DNA of 64,000 nucleotides from an uncultured Lachnospiraceae bacterium (GCA_910586015.1 CAJUGJ010000001.1:62001-126000); one strand, 5' to 3'. Shown: positions 49,512-59,087, counted from the first letter of the stretch. A program made the numbers and translations. The notes: generated by a model from the sequence alone, not told the origin.

Positions 49512-50957
49512 ATGTACGAAATAGATTTAGATAAAATAGATCTGACAGGACATCCTCCTGATAAAGAACCAGAAAGACAATATTATTTTATGGCAAAGTG
49601 TAGAGAGTATGTACAAAGACTGAATGAAAAATGGGGACATCCTCCGACTTATACTACAGTGACATTTGGCTGTCAGATGAATTCCAAAGATTCTGAAAAA
49701 CTATCAGGAATTTTAGAAATAGCGGGTTTTATACCATCTGAGAGTGAAGAGGCAACTCTTGTTATTTATAATACCTGTACAGTAAGAGAAAATGCAAATA
49801 CAAAGGTCTATGGAAGAATTGGATATCTTGGAAGTTTAAAAAAGAAACATCCAGAAATGATCATAGCTTTATGTGGTTGTATGATGCAGGAAGAACAAGT
49901 GGTAGAAAAAATTAAAAAAAGTTATCCTTTTGTAGACATCATTTTTGGAACACATAACATTTTTAGACTTGCAGAACTACTTTACCAAAGACTATTGAAA
50001 AAAAAGAGAGTAATTGAACTTTGGGAAAATACAGATCAAATTGTAGAAGAATTGCCAAGTGAAATTAAATATAGCTTTAAAGCAGGCGTTAATATTATGT
50101 TTGGCTGTAATAATTTTTGTAGTTATTGTATTGTTCCCTATGTAAGAGGAAGAGAACGTTCCAGACGAATGGAAGATATTTTGGATGAAGTAAAACGTTT
50201 AACAGATCAAGGAATCATAGAAGTAATGTTACTTGGACAAAATGTCAATTCATATGGAAAGACATTACAGGATCCAATTACATTTGCAAAGCTTTTACAA
50301 CAAGTAGAACAGATAGAAAAAATCAAACGAATTCGTTTTATGACTTCACATCCAAAAGATCTATCGGATGAACTCATTGAAGTGATGAAAAATTCAAAAA
50401 AGATTTGTCGTCATCTACATTTACCAGTACAGTCTGGAAGCACTAGAATTTTACAGCAGATGAATCGAAAATATACAAAAGAAGATTATCTTCATTTAGT
50501 AGAACGAATTCGAGATGCTATACCAGATATTTCCCTAACAACAGATATTATTGTAGGATTTCCTGGAGAGACAGAACAAGATTTTGAAGAAACACTAGAT
50601 ATTGTCCGCAGAGTATGTTATGATAGTGCATATACATTTTTATATTCAAAACGAAGTGGTACCCCCGCAGCACAGTTAAAAGAGCAAATAGAGCCACAGA
50701 TTGCAAAAGAAAGATTTCAACGTCTTTTAAAAGTGATACAAGAAACTTCAAGCGAACGTTTAAAGAAACTTACAGGAACAATACAACAAGTTTTAGTGGA
50801 AGAACAAAATACCCAGCAGTCGGGATATCTTACTGGACGACTTGATAATAATCTTTTAGTCCATTTTCTGGGAGAAAAGAGTTTGATAGGACAACTTCAC
50901 AATGTAAAATTAACAGAATGTAAAGGGTTTTATTATTTTGGAGAACTCAATTACTAA
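49512..50957 (+). CDS. miaB: tRNA-2-methylthio-N6-dimethylallyladenosine synthase MiaB
   Basis: 481 residues from the ATG at 49512, preceded by AAAGGAT; the longer frame overlaps proA. The UPF0004 domain has three cluster cysteines (TFGCQMNSKDS, TCTVREN, CGCMMQEE). The radical-SAM motif CNNFCSYCIVPYVRGRERSR and a C-terminal TRAM domain (about 420-480) follow. It adds a methylthio group to i6A37 of tRNAs reading codons that start with U. Two iron-sulfur clusters fit an anaerobe. Confidence 0.96.
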   Translation: MYEIDLDKIDLTGHPPDKEPERQYYFMAKCREYVQRLNEKWGHPPTYTTVTFGCQMNSKDSEKLSGILEIAGFIPSESEEATLVIYNTCTVRENANTKVYGRIGYLGSLKKKHPEMIIALCGCMMQEEQVVEKIKKSYPFVDIIFGTHNIFRLAELLYQRLLKKKRVIELWENTDQIVEELPSEIKYSFKAGVNIMFGCNNFCSYCIVPYVRGRERSRRMEDILDEVKRLTDQGIIEVMLLGQNVNSYGKTLQDPITFAKLLQQVEQIEKIKRIRFMTSHPKDLSDELIEVMKNSKKICRHLHLPVQSGSTRILQQMNRKYTKEDYLHLVERIRDAIPDISLTTDIIVGFPGETEQDFEETLDIVRRVCYDSAYTFLYSKRSGTPAAQLKEQIEPQIAKERFQRLLKVIQETSSERLKKLTGTIQQVLVEEQNTQQSGYLTGRLDNNLLVHFLGEKSLIGQLHNVKLTECKGFYYFGELNY

Positions 50958-50975
50958 TAAAATAGTTTAAAATAG

Positions 50976-51021
50976 CGCAGTGTCTGCTAAATGTCTGAAT
51001 ATTATATAGCATGACACTGCG
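50976..51021. terminator. Long GC-rich hairpin after miaB
   Basis: CGCAGTGTC (50976-50984) pairs perfectly with GACACTGCG (51013-51021), and GCTA/TAGC extends the stem inward. It lacks a following T-run on the plus strand, so it could be a factor-assisted terminator, an mRNA 3' stabiliser or a protein site. The rest of the 244-base gap holds an AT-rich stretch and the rny promoter. Confidence 0.5.
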
Positions 51022-51119
51022 AAAAACTTCGATTTTTGTTATATTAATAGAAATTCTGAACAATTTTCCCACTTTTTCTTTTTTTGTCTACAAAATGTAT
51101 AAAATATTCTACTCTCTAC

Positions 51120-51148
51120 TTGACATAATCATGAAAACAGTATAAAAT
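51120..51148 (+). promoter_or_regulatory. Promoter of rny
   Basis: TTGACA (51120-51125), a 17-base spacer and TAAAAT (51143-51148). The leader to the GTG at 51202 is about 47 bases. Confidence 0.8.
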
Positions 51149-51201
51149 TTATATGTTGTATTTTATGTACAATGAAAATAGAATAAAGGAGGTGTTCCTG
51201 T

Positions 51202-52755
51202 GTGGAAGTATTGTATGTTGTCGTAGCTATTGTAGTTACTGCGATAATAGTAGCTCCGATTGCCTGGAAAACAGCGATTTCCTACCATCAAAAAGTTGTG
51301 GAGGCGAAGGTAGGAAGTGCAGAAGAAAAGGCAAAAGAAATCATAGATGAAGCAGTAAAGACAGCGGAAACTAAGAAAAGAGAAGCTTTACTCGAAGCAA
51401 AAGAAGAGTCAATTAAGACGAAAAATGAACTAGAGAGGGAAGCAAAAGAGCGTAGAGCTGAAGTACAACGTTACGAAAAACGTGTCTTACAAAAAGAAGA
51501 AACGTTAGACAGAAAAATGGAAACACTGGAAAAAAGAGAATCCAAACTTGTCACAAAAGAGCAGGAATTAGATAAGCTCCATGCTGAAGTGGAAGAAGCA
51601 CATCAGCAGCAAGTGGACGAGCTGGAAAAAATCTCTGGATTGACCTCCGAACAAGCGAAGGAATATCTTATTAAAACGGTTGAGGATGAAGTAAAGCATG
51701 AAACAGCAGTGCTCATCAAAGATCTGGAAAGTAAAGCGAAAGAAGAGGCGGATAAAAAGGCAAAGGATCTTGTAGTAACGGCAATTCAAAAGTGTGCAGC
51801 AGACTATGTAGCAGAAGCTACAATTTCGGTTGTACAACTGCCAAATGATGAAATGAAAGGCAGAATTATCGGTAGAGAAGGTCGCAATATCCGCACATTA
51901 GAAACTGCAACAGGAGTTGATTTAATTATTGATGACACTCCAGAAGCAGTTATTCTTTCTTGCTTTGATCCGATTAAGAGAGAAGTAGCAAGAATAGCTT
52001 TGGAAAAATTAATAGTGGATGGCAGAATTCATCCAGCACGAATTGAAGAAATGGTAGAAAAAGCTCAAAAAGAAGTAGAAACCATGATTCGTGAGGAAGG
52101 TGAAGCAGCAACGCTTGAAGTTGGAGTTCATGGAATTCATCCAGAATTAGTTAGACTTTTAGGCAAGATGAAATTCCGTACAAGCTATGGACAAAATGCG
52201 TTGAAACATTCCATTGAAGTGGCAATTTTATCCGGTTTATTGGCTGGCGAAATTGGCGTAGATGTTAGAACTGCCAAAAGAGCTGGTCTGTTACATGACA
52301 TCGGCAAGAGTGTTGATCATGAGATGGAAGGAACTCATGTCCAAATTGGTGTCGATCTTTGCAGAAAGTATAAAGAATCCCAAATCGTCATTAATGCAGT
52401 GGAGGCCCATCATGGAGATGTAGAGTTCCAATCTCTAATTGCTTGTATTGTTCAGGCAGCAGATACCATTTCTGCCGCTAGACCAGGTGCAAGAAGAGAA
52501 ACGCTTGAAACATATACAAACCGGCTGAAACAGTTAGAAGATATCACAAGTAGCTTTAAGGGAGTCGATAAATCGTTTGCTATTCAAGCTGGTAGGGAAG
52601 TACGTGTTATGGTAGTACCAGATCAAATCGGAGATGACGATATGGTTTTATTAGCACATGATATTTCTAAAAAAATTGAAAGTGAACTAGAATATCCAGG
52701 TCAGATTAAAGTGAATGTAATTAGAGAATCAAGAGTAACTGATTACGCAAAATAA
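51202..52755 (+). CDS. rny: Ribonuclease Y
   Basis: 517 residues from a GTG after AAGGAGGTG. An N-terminal membrane helix (about 3-22) is followed by a long charged coiled coil (to about 205), a KH domain (GRIIGREGRNIRTLETATGV) and an HD domain with LLHDIGKSVDHEMEGTHVQI. RNase Y starts decay of most mRNAs in Gram-positive bacteria and anchors the degradosome at the membrane. It has its own promoter and terminator, so it is monocistronic. Confidence 0.98.
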   Translation: MEVLYVVVAIVVTAIIVAPIAWKTAISYHQKVVEAKVGSAEEKAKEIIDEAVKTAETKKREALLEAKEESIKTKNELEREAKERRAEVQRYEKRVLQKEETLDRKMETLEKRESKLVTKEQELDKLHAEVEEAHQQQVDELEKISGLTSEQAKEYLIKTVEDEVKHETAVLIKDLESKAKEEADKKAKDLVVTAIQKCAADYVAEATISVVQLPNDEMKGRIIGREGRNIRTLETATGVDLIIDDTPEAVILSCFDPIKREVARIALEKLIVDGRIHPARIEEMVEKAQKEVETMIREEGEAATLEVGVHGIHPELVRLLGKMKFRTSYGQNALKHSIEVAILSGLLAGEIGVDVRTAKRAGLLHDIGKSVDHEMEGTHVQIGVDLCRKYKESQIVINAVEAHHGDVEFQSLIACIVQAADTISAARPGARRETLETYTNRLKQLEDITSSFKGVDKSFAIQAGREVRVMVVPDQIGDDDMVLLAHDISKKIESELEYPGQIKVNVIRESRVTDYAK

Positions 52756-52768
52756 GTAAAGAAAATTC

Positions 52769-52822
52769 ATAGGATTATTATTAGACAAATTTAAAATTTT
52801 GTTTAATAGTGATCCTATTTTT
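52769..52822 (+). terminator. Terminator of rny
   Basis: ATAGGAT (52769-52775) pairs with ATCCTAT (52812-52818). An inner TATTAGACAAA/TTTGTTTAATA stem lengthens the structure, and TTTTATT follows. Confidence 0.8.
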
Positions 52823-52850
52823 ATTATAGTATACTGAGATTAACTTTTTC

Positions 52851-52879
52851 TTGCAATTACACATAAAGTATATTAAAAT
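52851..52879 (+). promoter_or_regulatory. Promoter of the aminotransferase-proC unit
   Basis: TTGCAA (52851-52856), a 17-base spacer and TAAAAT (52874-52879). Confidence 0.65.
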
Positions 52880-52926
52880 AGATGAGATATTTTGCAAGAT
52901 ATAAATGTAGAATAAGGAGAGAGAAT

Positions 52927-54129
52927 ATGTCTCTAATATTATCAAAAAAAGCACAGGAAGTAAAACCTTCCTCTACATTAGCTATTACAGCAAAAGCAAA
53001 AGAATTAAGGGCACAGGGAATGGATGTTGTAGGATTTGGAGCAGGAGAACCAGATTTTAATACTCCAAATCATATTAATGAGGCAGCAGTACAAGCAATA
53101 CATTCTGGTTTTACAAAGTATACCCCTGCTTCAGGAATGTCAGAATTAAAGGAAGCGGTTTGCAAAAAATTTGAAAGTTTTAATCATATCCATTATGAAG
53201 CGAATCAGATTGTAATTAGTAATGGAGCAAAACATTCTTTAACCAATATTTTCAGTGCTATTTTAAATCCTTTGGATGAGGTATTAATTCCATCTCCTTA
53301 TTGGTTGAGTTATCCAGAAATCGTAAAACTTGCCGATGGAGTTCCTGTATTTATTCGCTGTGAAAAATCGAAAGATTATAAAATAACTGCAAAACAACTT
53401 GCAGATGCTGTTACAGAAAAAACAAAAGCATTTATACTAAATAATCCCGGAAATCCAACAGGAGCACTCTATACAAAAGAGGAACTAGAAGAGATTGCAA
53501 AGGTTGCCATAGAGAAGGAGTTCTATATTATTGCAGATGAAATATATGAACATTTAGTTTACACAAATCAACCATTTGTTAGTATTGCATCTCTTGGAAA
53601 AGAGATTTATGAACGAACCATTACATGTAGTGGAGTTTCCAAAAGTTATTCCATGACTGGATGGAGAATCGGATATACAGGATCTTCAAAAGAAATTGCC
53701 AGATTGATGGGAAATATTCAAAGCCATCAAACTTCAAATCCGAATTCAATCGCTCAAAAAGCAGCAATAGAAGCATTAACAGGTGAACAAAAGAGTATAG
53801 AGCAGATGCGTCAGGAATTTGATCGCAGAAGAAACTATATGTACCAAAAGATTTTAGGGATACCTTATATCTCTACTATTATACCACAAGGGGCATTCTA
53901 TGTCTTTGTAGATGTAAGTGAATTATTATCAATGAAATACAAAAATGAAACAATAAAAACTGCAGCACAGCTTGCAAAAATTTTAATAGAGGATTATCAG
54001 GTTGCCGTTGTTCCCTGTGAGGATTTTGGATTTGACGACCATATTCGTCTATCCTATGCGATTTCTATGGAACAGATTGAAAAAGGACTTGATCGGATTG
54101 CCTCTTTGATTGGAGAATGTACACACTAA
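52927..54129 (+). CDS. Pyridoxal-phosphate aminotransferase (class I, aspartate-type)
   Basis: 400 residues from the ATG at 52927, after AAGGAGAGAG; an in-frame ATG at 52882 overlaps the promoter region. Fold type I: VVGFGAGEPDFNTPNHI, NNPGNPTGALYT, and the PLP lysine in SGVSKSYSMTGWRIGYTGS. Aspartate/aromatic aminotransferases of this type interconvert glutamate and 2-oxo acids. The exact substrate cannot be told from sequence. It ends one base before proC's ATG. Confidence 0.92.
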   Translation: MSLILSKKAQEVKPSSTLAITAKAKELRAQGMDVVGFGAGEPDFNTPNHINEAAVQAIHSGFTKYTPASGMSELKEAVCKKFESFNHIHYEANQIVISNGAKHSLTNIFSAILNPLDEVLIPSPYWLSYPEIVKLADGVPVFIRCEKSKDYKITAKQLADAVTEKTKAFILNNPGNPTGALYTKEELEEIAKVAIEKEFYIIADEIYEHLVYTNQPFVSIASLGKEIYERTITCSGVSKSYSMTGWRIGYTGSSKEIARLMGNIQSHQTSNPNSIAQKAAIEALTGEQKSIEQMRQEFDRRRNYMYQKILGIPYISTIIPQGAFYVFVDVSELLSMKYKNETIKTAAQLAKILIEDYQVAVVPCEDFGFDDHIRLSYAISMEQIEKGLDRIASLIGECTH

Positions 54130-54130
54130 G

Positions 54131-54931
54131 ATGAAAAAGATTGGTTTTATTGGAATTGGAAATATGGGATATCCTATGTTGTGCGGTGCGATTCAATCCT
54201 TTGGAATGGATGAGGTAACTTATACATCGGCAACTTTGAAACATATGCAGGAAATGAAAGAAAAGACAGGAGTGGATTATATAATAGAGTTAGAGGAATT
54301 AATTCAAAACTGTCAAATTCTTGTTTTAGCAGTAAAACCACAGCAGTTAGAAGAGGTTGCTAAAAAATTAGAGGGACATTTAAAAAAAGAGCAGATTGTA
54401 GTTTCTTGTATTGTTTCAGTAACAATAAAGGATATAAAACAACGTCTTGGAGAAAAAACTCGTATTGTGCGGATCATGCCAAATACTCCTGCTATGGTAA
54501 AGGAAGGTATGACAGAACTTTGTTACTCAGATGATGAATTTACAAAAGAGGAACAGACTATAATAGAAAAATTATTAGATTCTTTTGGACATTTTTGTAT
54601 GATACCCGAAAAATTGATGGATGCTGCGGTATGTGCAAGTGGAAGTTCACCAGCATATGTGTATTTATTTATAGAAGCACTTGCAGATAGTGCAGTTAAA
54701 TATGGGATTCCGCGAAAAACAGCATATGAAATGGCAGCACAAACTGTACTTGGAGCAGCAAAGATGGTATTAGAAACAGAACTTCATCCGGGGATATTAA
54801 AAGATGCAGTATGTTCACCGGGCGGAACTACAATTGCAGGAGTTTCAGCATTAGAACAAAATGGATTTCGCAGTGCCATAATTGCAGCAACAGATGCCTG
54901 TTATCAAAGAGCAATTCAGTTAAAAGAATAA
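54131..54931 (+). CDS. proC: Pyrroline-5-carboxylate reductase
   Basis: 266 residues, normal length. It opens directly with the dinucleotide motif KKIGFIGIGNMG, which supports the ATG at 54131 over a TTG seven codons upstream. VRIMPNTPAMVKEG and the active-site helix SGSSPAYVYLFIEALADSAV follow. It reduces P5C to proline. It lies one base after the aminotransferase stop, so expression is coupled, and it is separate from proB-proA by about 4.7 kb. Confidence 0.96.
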   Translation: MKKIGFIGIGNMGYPMLCGAIQSFGMDEVTYTSATLKHMQEMKEKTGVDYIIELEELIQNCQILVLAVKPQQLEEVAKKLEGHLKKEQIVVSCIVSVTIKDIKQRLGEKTRIVRIMPNTPAMVKEGMTELCYSDDEFTKEEQTIIEKLLDSFGHFCMIPEKLMDAAVCASGSSPAYVYLFIEALADSAVKYGIPRKTAYEMAAQTVLGAAKMVLETELHPGILKDAVCSPGGTTIAGVSALEQNGFRSAIIAATDACYQRAIQLKE

Positions 54932-54958
54932 ACTCATAATAACTGTTTGGAGGATGAA

Positions 54959-55489
54959 ATGGAACAATTAAAGCGAAGAGATAGAAAATTAATAAGAAAA
55001 GGACATATTTTTGAATATTATGAGGATACTTTGGAACTGCCAGATGGAAAAGAGGCTTTGTATGATTTCATCAATCATAAAGGGGCAGCAGCAATATTAC
55101 CTGTAGATTCCAATGGAAAAATTATTATGGTTCGACAGTATAGAAATGCAGTCAATCGTTTTACATTAGAAATTCCAGCAGGAGGACTAAATCCGGGAGA
55201 GGATACAAAAACCGCAGCAGCAAGGGAATTAGAAGAAGAAACGGGATATCGCTCAGAACGGATAGAACATTTATTAGATCTATATACTACTGTAGCATAT
55301 TGTAATGAAAAGATAGGAATTTATTATACAGAAGAATTACAGCCATCAAAACAGCATTTAGATGAAGATGAATATGTAGAAGTAGAAAGATATCCATTAC
55401 AAGATCTGATTGAAATGATTTACCGTGGAGAGATTATGGACGCAAAAACGATTGCTGCCCTATTAGCATATAAAAACAAGAAGCTTTGA
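54959..55489 (+). CDS. nudF: NUDIX hydrolase, ADP-ribose pyrophosphatase type
   Basis: 176 residues from the ATG at 54959 after GGAGGA. The NUDIX box GGLNPGEDTKTAAARELEEE then TGY is complete, with the upstream RFTLEIPAGG typical of the ADP-ribose pyrophosphatase branch. It would split ADP-ribose to AMP and ribose-5-phosphate. In Bacillus nudF also lies just before spoIIM. Confidence 0.9.
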   Translation: MEQLKRRDRKLIRKGHIFEYYEDTLELPDGKEALYDFINHKGAAAILPVDSNGKIIMVRQYRNAVNRFTLEIPAGGLNPGEDTKTAAARELEEETGYRSERIEHLLDLYTTVAYCNEKIGIYYTEELQPSKQHLDEDEYVEVERYPLQDLIEMIYRGEIMDAKTIAALLAYKNKKL

Positions 55490-55549
55490 GAATATTTTTT
55501 CTGTGCCGCTCATAGAGTAAAGATAACAAAGGTTGTCTAAAGAGGCATT

Positions 55550-56170
55550 ATGGGCAAAAAAATTGTAGATCAACAAAAGAGAAGTTTTTTAATTTTGCCA
55601 GTGTTTTTGGGAATATTGGGAATTATTCTTGGTCAATTAGTAGTACAGGGAATGAAAAAATGGTTTCCAGAAACATTAATTCGGTTTTATACAGGCTATA
55701 AAAGAGAAGCGGCAGCAGATATTATGAATGTATTCGAATTTTTTGGATATATCTTTTTAGAAAAAGCCAAAAAAGTTTTAATCTTTTGGCTTTTGGATCT
55801 TACCATATTTGGATTGCCCTATTATCTGTTTTGTATCGTAAAAAAAAGTTTTCAGATCAGTTTTTTATTTGGAGCATTTATAATACAATATAAAATAAAA
55901 GGAATCATTCTCGGAATTTGTAATTATTTTCCTGAACTGATTGCACTAATTCCCTTATATTATCTATGCCTAAAATTTGGAATGAGATTTTTAATAGAAA
56001 CTCAAAATGGACAGTCTTTTCATGGAAATGGGGGTATTCTTTTAAAAAGGTATATCCCTTGGATTTTATTAACCCTATTTTTATGTGCTTTTGACGCAGC
56101 ACTAGCTGCATGGTTTGGGCAGCCAGTACTTAATTGGGCATTACAATGGATAGAGAAGGGAAATACTTAA
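55550..56170 (+). CDS. spoIIM: Stage II sporulation protein M
   Basis: 206 residues, about five membrane helices. The N-terminal LILPVFLGILGIILGQLVVQ, FEFFGYIFLEKAKKVLIFWL and YFPELIALIPLYYLCLKFG match SpoIIM. With SpoIID and SpoIIP it remodels septal peptidoglycan so the mother cell can engulf the forespore. Its position after nudF agrees with Bacillus. The last codons overlap the end of the converging DAHP-synthase gene by 4 bases. Confidence 0.85.
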   Translation: MGKKIVDQQKRSFLILPVFLGILGIILGQLVVQGMKKWFPETLIRFYTGYKREAAADIMNVFEFFGYIFLEKAKKVLIFWLLDLTIFGLPYYLFCIVKKSFQISFLFGAFIIQYKIKGIILGICNYFPELIALIPLYYLCLKFGMRFLIETQNGQSFHGNGGILLKRYIPWILLTLFLCAFDAALAAWFGQPVLNWALQWIEKGNT

Positions 56171-57198
56171 ATCCATTCTGCAATTGTATCAATTAGTCGT
56201 TTGGATTCTTCCCAACCTAGACAGGCATCAGTAATTGATTTTCCATAAATATGACCGCCTACCTTTTGATTTCCTGATTCTAAGTAACTTTCAATCATTA
56301 CGCCTTTTACTAATTTTGCAAGCTCTGGATTAACACGTCGACTGTGTAAAACTTCATTTACAATTCTTGGCTGTTCTTGGTACATCTTATTCGAATTTGC
56401 GTGATTTGTATCGATAATGACTGCTGGATTTTTAAGTTGAGGGTGTTCTTGATACATTTCATGAAGCCGAATTAAATCTTCATAGTGATAGTTTGGAATA
56501 GACTGTCCTCGTTTATTCACTGCACCTCTAAGGATTGTATGGGTAAGTGGATTTCCTGTAGTGTGAACTTCCCATTGACGATAGAGAAAAGTGTGATGAC
56601 CTTGAGCAGCAATACAGGAATTTAACATAACAGAGAGATCCCCACTGGTAGGATTTTTCATACCTGCCGGAACATCGATACCACTGATAGTAAGTCGGTG
56701 CTGTTGATCTTCTACAGAACGTGCTCCAACAGCAACATAAGAGAGGATATCCTCAACATATGGCCAGTTTTCTGGATAGAGCATTTCATCTGCAGCAGTT
56801 AGACCAGTTTCATTAATTGCCCGCAGGTGCATTTTACGCATAGCAATTAATCCTTCTTTTAAATCAGGAGCTTTTTCTGGATCTGGTTGATGGACAATTC
56901 CTTTATAACCCTCACCAGTAGTACGTGGTTTATTTGTATAAATACGTGGAATAATAATCAATTTATCTTTTACTTTCTCTGCTGTAGCTGCTAATCGAGT
57001 TAGATAATCACAGACAGCCTCTTCATTATCTGCGGAACAAGGTCCGATAATTACTAAAAATTTATTTGATTCTCCAGTAAAAACCTTTCGAATCTCAGCA
57101 TCTCGTTCTTCTTTTACCTTTATACCAAATTCACTCATAGGAAACATGTCCTTTAATTCATTTGGAGAAACAACCTTTTGTATATATTGAAAACTCAT
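56167..57198 (-). CDS. aroG: 3-deoxy-7-phosphoheptulonate synthase (DAHP synthase, AroG type)
   Basis: 343 residues from the ATG at 57198. A longer frame from a TTG at 57265-57267 is rejected because that TTG is the -35 box of the promoter. Signatures: VIIGPCSADNEEAVCDYL, IYTNKPRTTGEGYKGIVHQP, and a C-terminal GHIYGKSITDACLGWEES. It joins erythrose-4-phosphate and PEP, the first step to aromatic amino acids. Type I-alpha enzymes are common in enteric bacteria and less so in Gram-positives, where the I-beta form is usual. The allosteric control is unknown. Confidence 0.93.
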   Translation of the reverse strand: MSFQYIQKVVSPNELKDMFPMSEFGIKVKEERDAEIRKVFTGESNKFLVIIGPCSADNEEAVCDYLTRLAATAEKVKDKLIIIPRIYTNKPRTTGEGYKGIVHQPDPEKAPDLKEGLIAMRKMHLRAINETGLTAADEMLYPENWPYVEDILSYVAVGARSVEDQQHRLTISGIDVPAGMKNPTSGDLSVMLNSCIAAQGHHTFLYRQWEVHTTGNPLTHTILRGAVNKRGQSIPNYHYEDLIRLHEMYQEHPQLKNPAVIIDTNHANSNKMYQEQPRIVNEVLHSRRVNPELAKLVKGVMIESYLESGNQKVGGHIYGKSITDACLGWEESKRLIDTIAEWI

Positions 57199-57238
57199 AG
57201 ATCTTGTACCCTTTCCTAAAATTTGTGCAATATGTCCT

Positions 57239-57267
57239 ATTGTATCGTTTTTTTCTAAATCCGTCAA
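57239..57267 (-). promoter_or_regulatory. Promoter of aroG
   Basis: On the minus strand TTGACG (57267-57262), a 17-base spacer and TACAAT (57244-57239). The -35 box lies 8 bases from the -35 of the divergent pdp promoter candidate. Confidence 0.75.
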
Positions 57268-57275
57268 GATTTCAC

Positions 57276-57304
57276 TTGTTTGAATTTCACTTTTTGATTA
57301 TACT
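57276..57304 (+). promoter_or_regulatory. Candidate promoter of pdp
   Basis: TTGTTT (57276-57281), a 17-base spacer and TATACT (57299-57304). The -35 is weak (three of six), so support is limited. Confidence 0.4.
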
Positions 57305-57338
57305 GAAAGAAAAAGCTCTGATGAGAGGAATGATAGCA

Positions 57339-58694
57339 ATGTTTATGTATGATTTGATTGAAAAAAAGAAAGAAAAAAAAGAATTGACAAAACAAGAACT
57401 TTATGATCTGATTAACGGATATGTAAAAGAAGAAATTCCAGATTATCAAATGTCTGCTTTTTTAATGGCAGTTTGTTTTCAAGGAATGACAGAAAGAGAA
57501 TTGTTAGATTTTACTATGGCTATGGCAGAAAGTGGAGAATGTTTAGACCTTTCAAAAATTTCGGGCTATAAAGTAGATAAACACAGTACAGGTGGAGTTG
57601 GGGATAAAACAACATTGATTTTAGCTCCAATGGTTGCAGCACTAGGAATTCCCATGATAAAAATGTCAGGAAGAGGACTTGGATATACAGGAGGCACCAT
57701 TGATAAATTAGAAAGTATTCCAGGATTAAAAACAGCTCTTTCTGAAAAGGAATTTTTAGATCAGGTAGAAAGAATAAAGATTGCAGTTACAAGTCAAACA
57801 AAAACACTTGCTCCCGCAGATAAAAAGCTATATGCTCTTAGAGATGTTACAGCTACGGTAGATAGTCTACCACTAATTGCAAGTAGTATTATGAGTAAAA
57901 AACTTGCAGCAGGAGCAGATGTATTAGTACTTGACGTAAAAACAGGAAGTGGTGCATTTATGAAGACACAAAAAGAAGCCATTCATTTAGCACAGGAAAT
58001 GACAAGCATTGGAATAAAAGCAGGACGAACTACTTATGCAGTAATTACAGATATGAATCAGCCACTTGGTTATGCAGTAGGAAATGCACTTGAAGTAAAA
58101 GAAGCGGTAGGAATATTACGTGGGGAGATAGGTGCAAAAGATCTTTTAGAAGATTGTTTAATTTTAGGCTCTTACTTAGTTTATGGAGCAAAACGAGCAA
58201 CAAGTCCAAAAGAAGCAAAAAAATTATTGATGGAAACAATTACATCAGGAAAGGCATATGAAAAGTTTGAAGAATTGGTTATGACACAAGGAGGAGATCT
58301 CCATACTATTCGAGATCTTGACCTTCTTGCACCTGCATCTATTATACAAGAAGTAACTTCAAAAGAAGAAGGATTTGTCACATCTTTTTCTACTGGTGAG
58401 TTAGGAATGGTTTCTTTAATGTTAGGAGGAGGAAGGACTAAAAAAGAAGATTCCATTGATCCAGCAGTTGGATTTTGGTTGAAGAAAAAACTTGGGGATC
58501 CAGTAAAAAAAGGAGAACCTTTAGCAGTCTTTTATGCTAATTCAAAAGAAAAGTTAGAAAGAGCAAAAGAGAGATTTTTTCAGGCTGTTCAGATTTCGAA
58601 AGAGTTTAAAAATCCTCCAAAACACTGGTATGGGGCTATAACAGAAAAAGGATATCAAGAAGCGGAAACAATAGAAAAGGATTTCGTATTATAA
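57339..58694 (+). CDS. pdp: Pyrimidine-nucleoside phosphorylase
   Basis: 451 residues from the ATG at 57339 (AGAGGAA nine or so bases upstream); the in-frame ATG at 57330 is too close to the site. Signatures KHSTGGVGDKTTLILAPMVA and SGRGLGYTGGTIDKLESIPG, plus the C-terminal ISKEFKNPPKHWYGAITE region, match the thymidine/pyrimidine phosphorylase family. It splits uridine, thymidine or deoxyuridine into base and sugar-1-phosphate. It lies in the same neighbourhood as dacF in Bacillus. Confidence 0.95.
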   Translation: MFMYDLIEKKKEKKELTKQELYDLINGYVKEEIPDYQMSAFLMAVCFQGMTERELLDFTMAMAESGECLDLSKISGYKVDKHSTGGVGDKTTLILAPMVAALGIPMIKMSGRGLGYTGGTIDKLESIPGLKTALSEKEFLDQVERIKIAVTSQTKTLAPADKKLYALRDVTATVDSLPLIASSIMSKKLAAGADVLVLDVKTGSGAFMKTQKEAIHLAQEMTSIGIKAGRTTYAVITDMNQPLGYAVGNALEVKEAVGILRGEIGAKDLLEDCLILGSYLVYGAKRATSPKEAKKLLMETITSGKAYEKFEELVMTQGGDLHTIRDLDLLAPASIIQEVTSKEEGFVTSFSTGELGMVSLMLGGGRTKKEDSIDPAVGFWLKKKLGDPVKKGEPLAVFYANSKEKLERAKERFFQAVQISKEFKNPPKHWYGAITEKGYQEAETIEKDFVL

Positions 58695-58721
58695 ATAGAA
58701 AAGGAAAACTAGGAGACAGTT

Positions 58722-59081
58722 ATGCCTTTTTTAAAAAAAAGAGAAGGAACTTTTAATCCGTTTTCTATTTTATTTTACCTAATCGTCTTTTGTTTACTGG
58801 TTCGTGCAATATTACCTTATTCATCAACATCAATAGTCTGGTTTCCCATACCTAATTCAAATGGTTTTGTAAAGACAGAATATACTTTAACAGTAGGAGA
58901 AAAGATTCGGTTAAAAGTTAAAGCAAAAAATGTAAGAATACAGTATTCTACAAGTGATTTTAAAGTAGCATCTGTTAATCAAAGTGGTACTGTTTATGCA
59001 AAACGGACAGGGGTTGTAATTATTTGTGCAAGTTATCACAATATGAAATTTAATTGTAGAATTCGAGTAGTGGATTCCTGA
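58722..59081 (+). CDS. Small membrane-anchored Ig-like (Big-type) protein
   Basis: 119 residues with AGGAG upstream. One membrane helix at about 15-35 is followed by a bacterial Ig-like domain (about 52-117): YTLTVGEKIRLKVKAKNVRI and STSDFKVASVNQSGTVYAKR, the common Big_2 pattern. It would display one adhesive or structural domain outside the cell or in the spore envelope. It sits 27 bases after pdp and before dacF. Function unknown. Confidence 0.65.
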   Translation: MPFLKKREGTFNPFSILFYLIVFCLLVRAILPYSSTSIVWFPIPNSNGFVKTEYTLTVGEKIRLKVKAKNVRIQYSTSDFKVASVNQSGTVYAKRTGVVIICASYHNMKFNCRIRVVDS

Positions 59082-59087
59082 CAAGAG

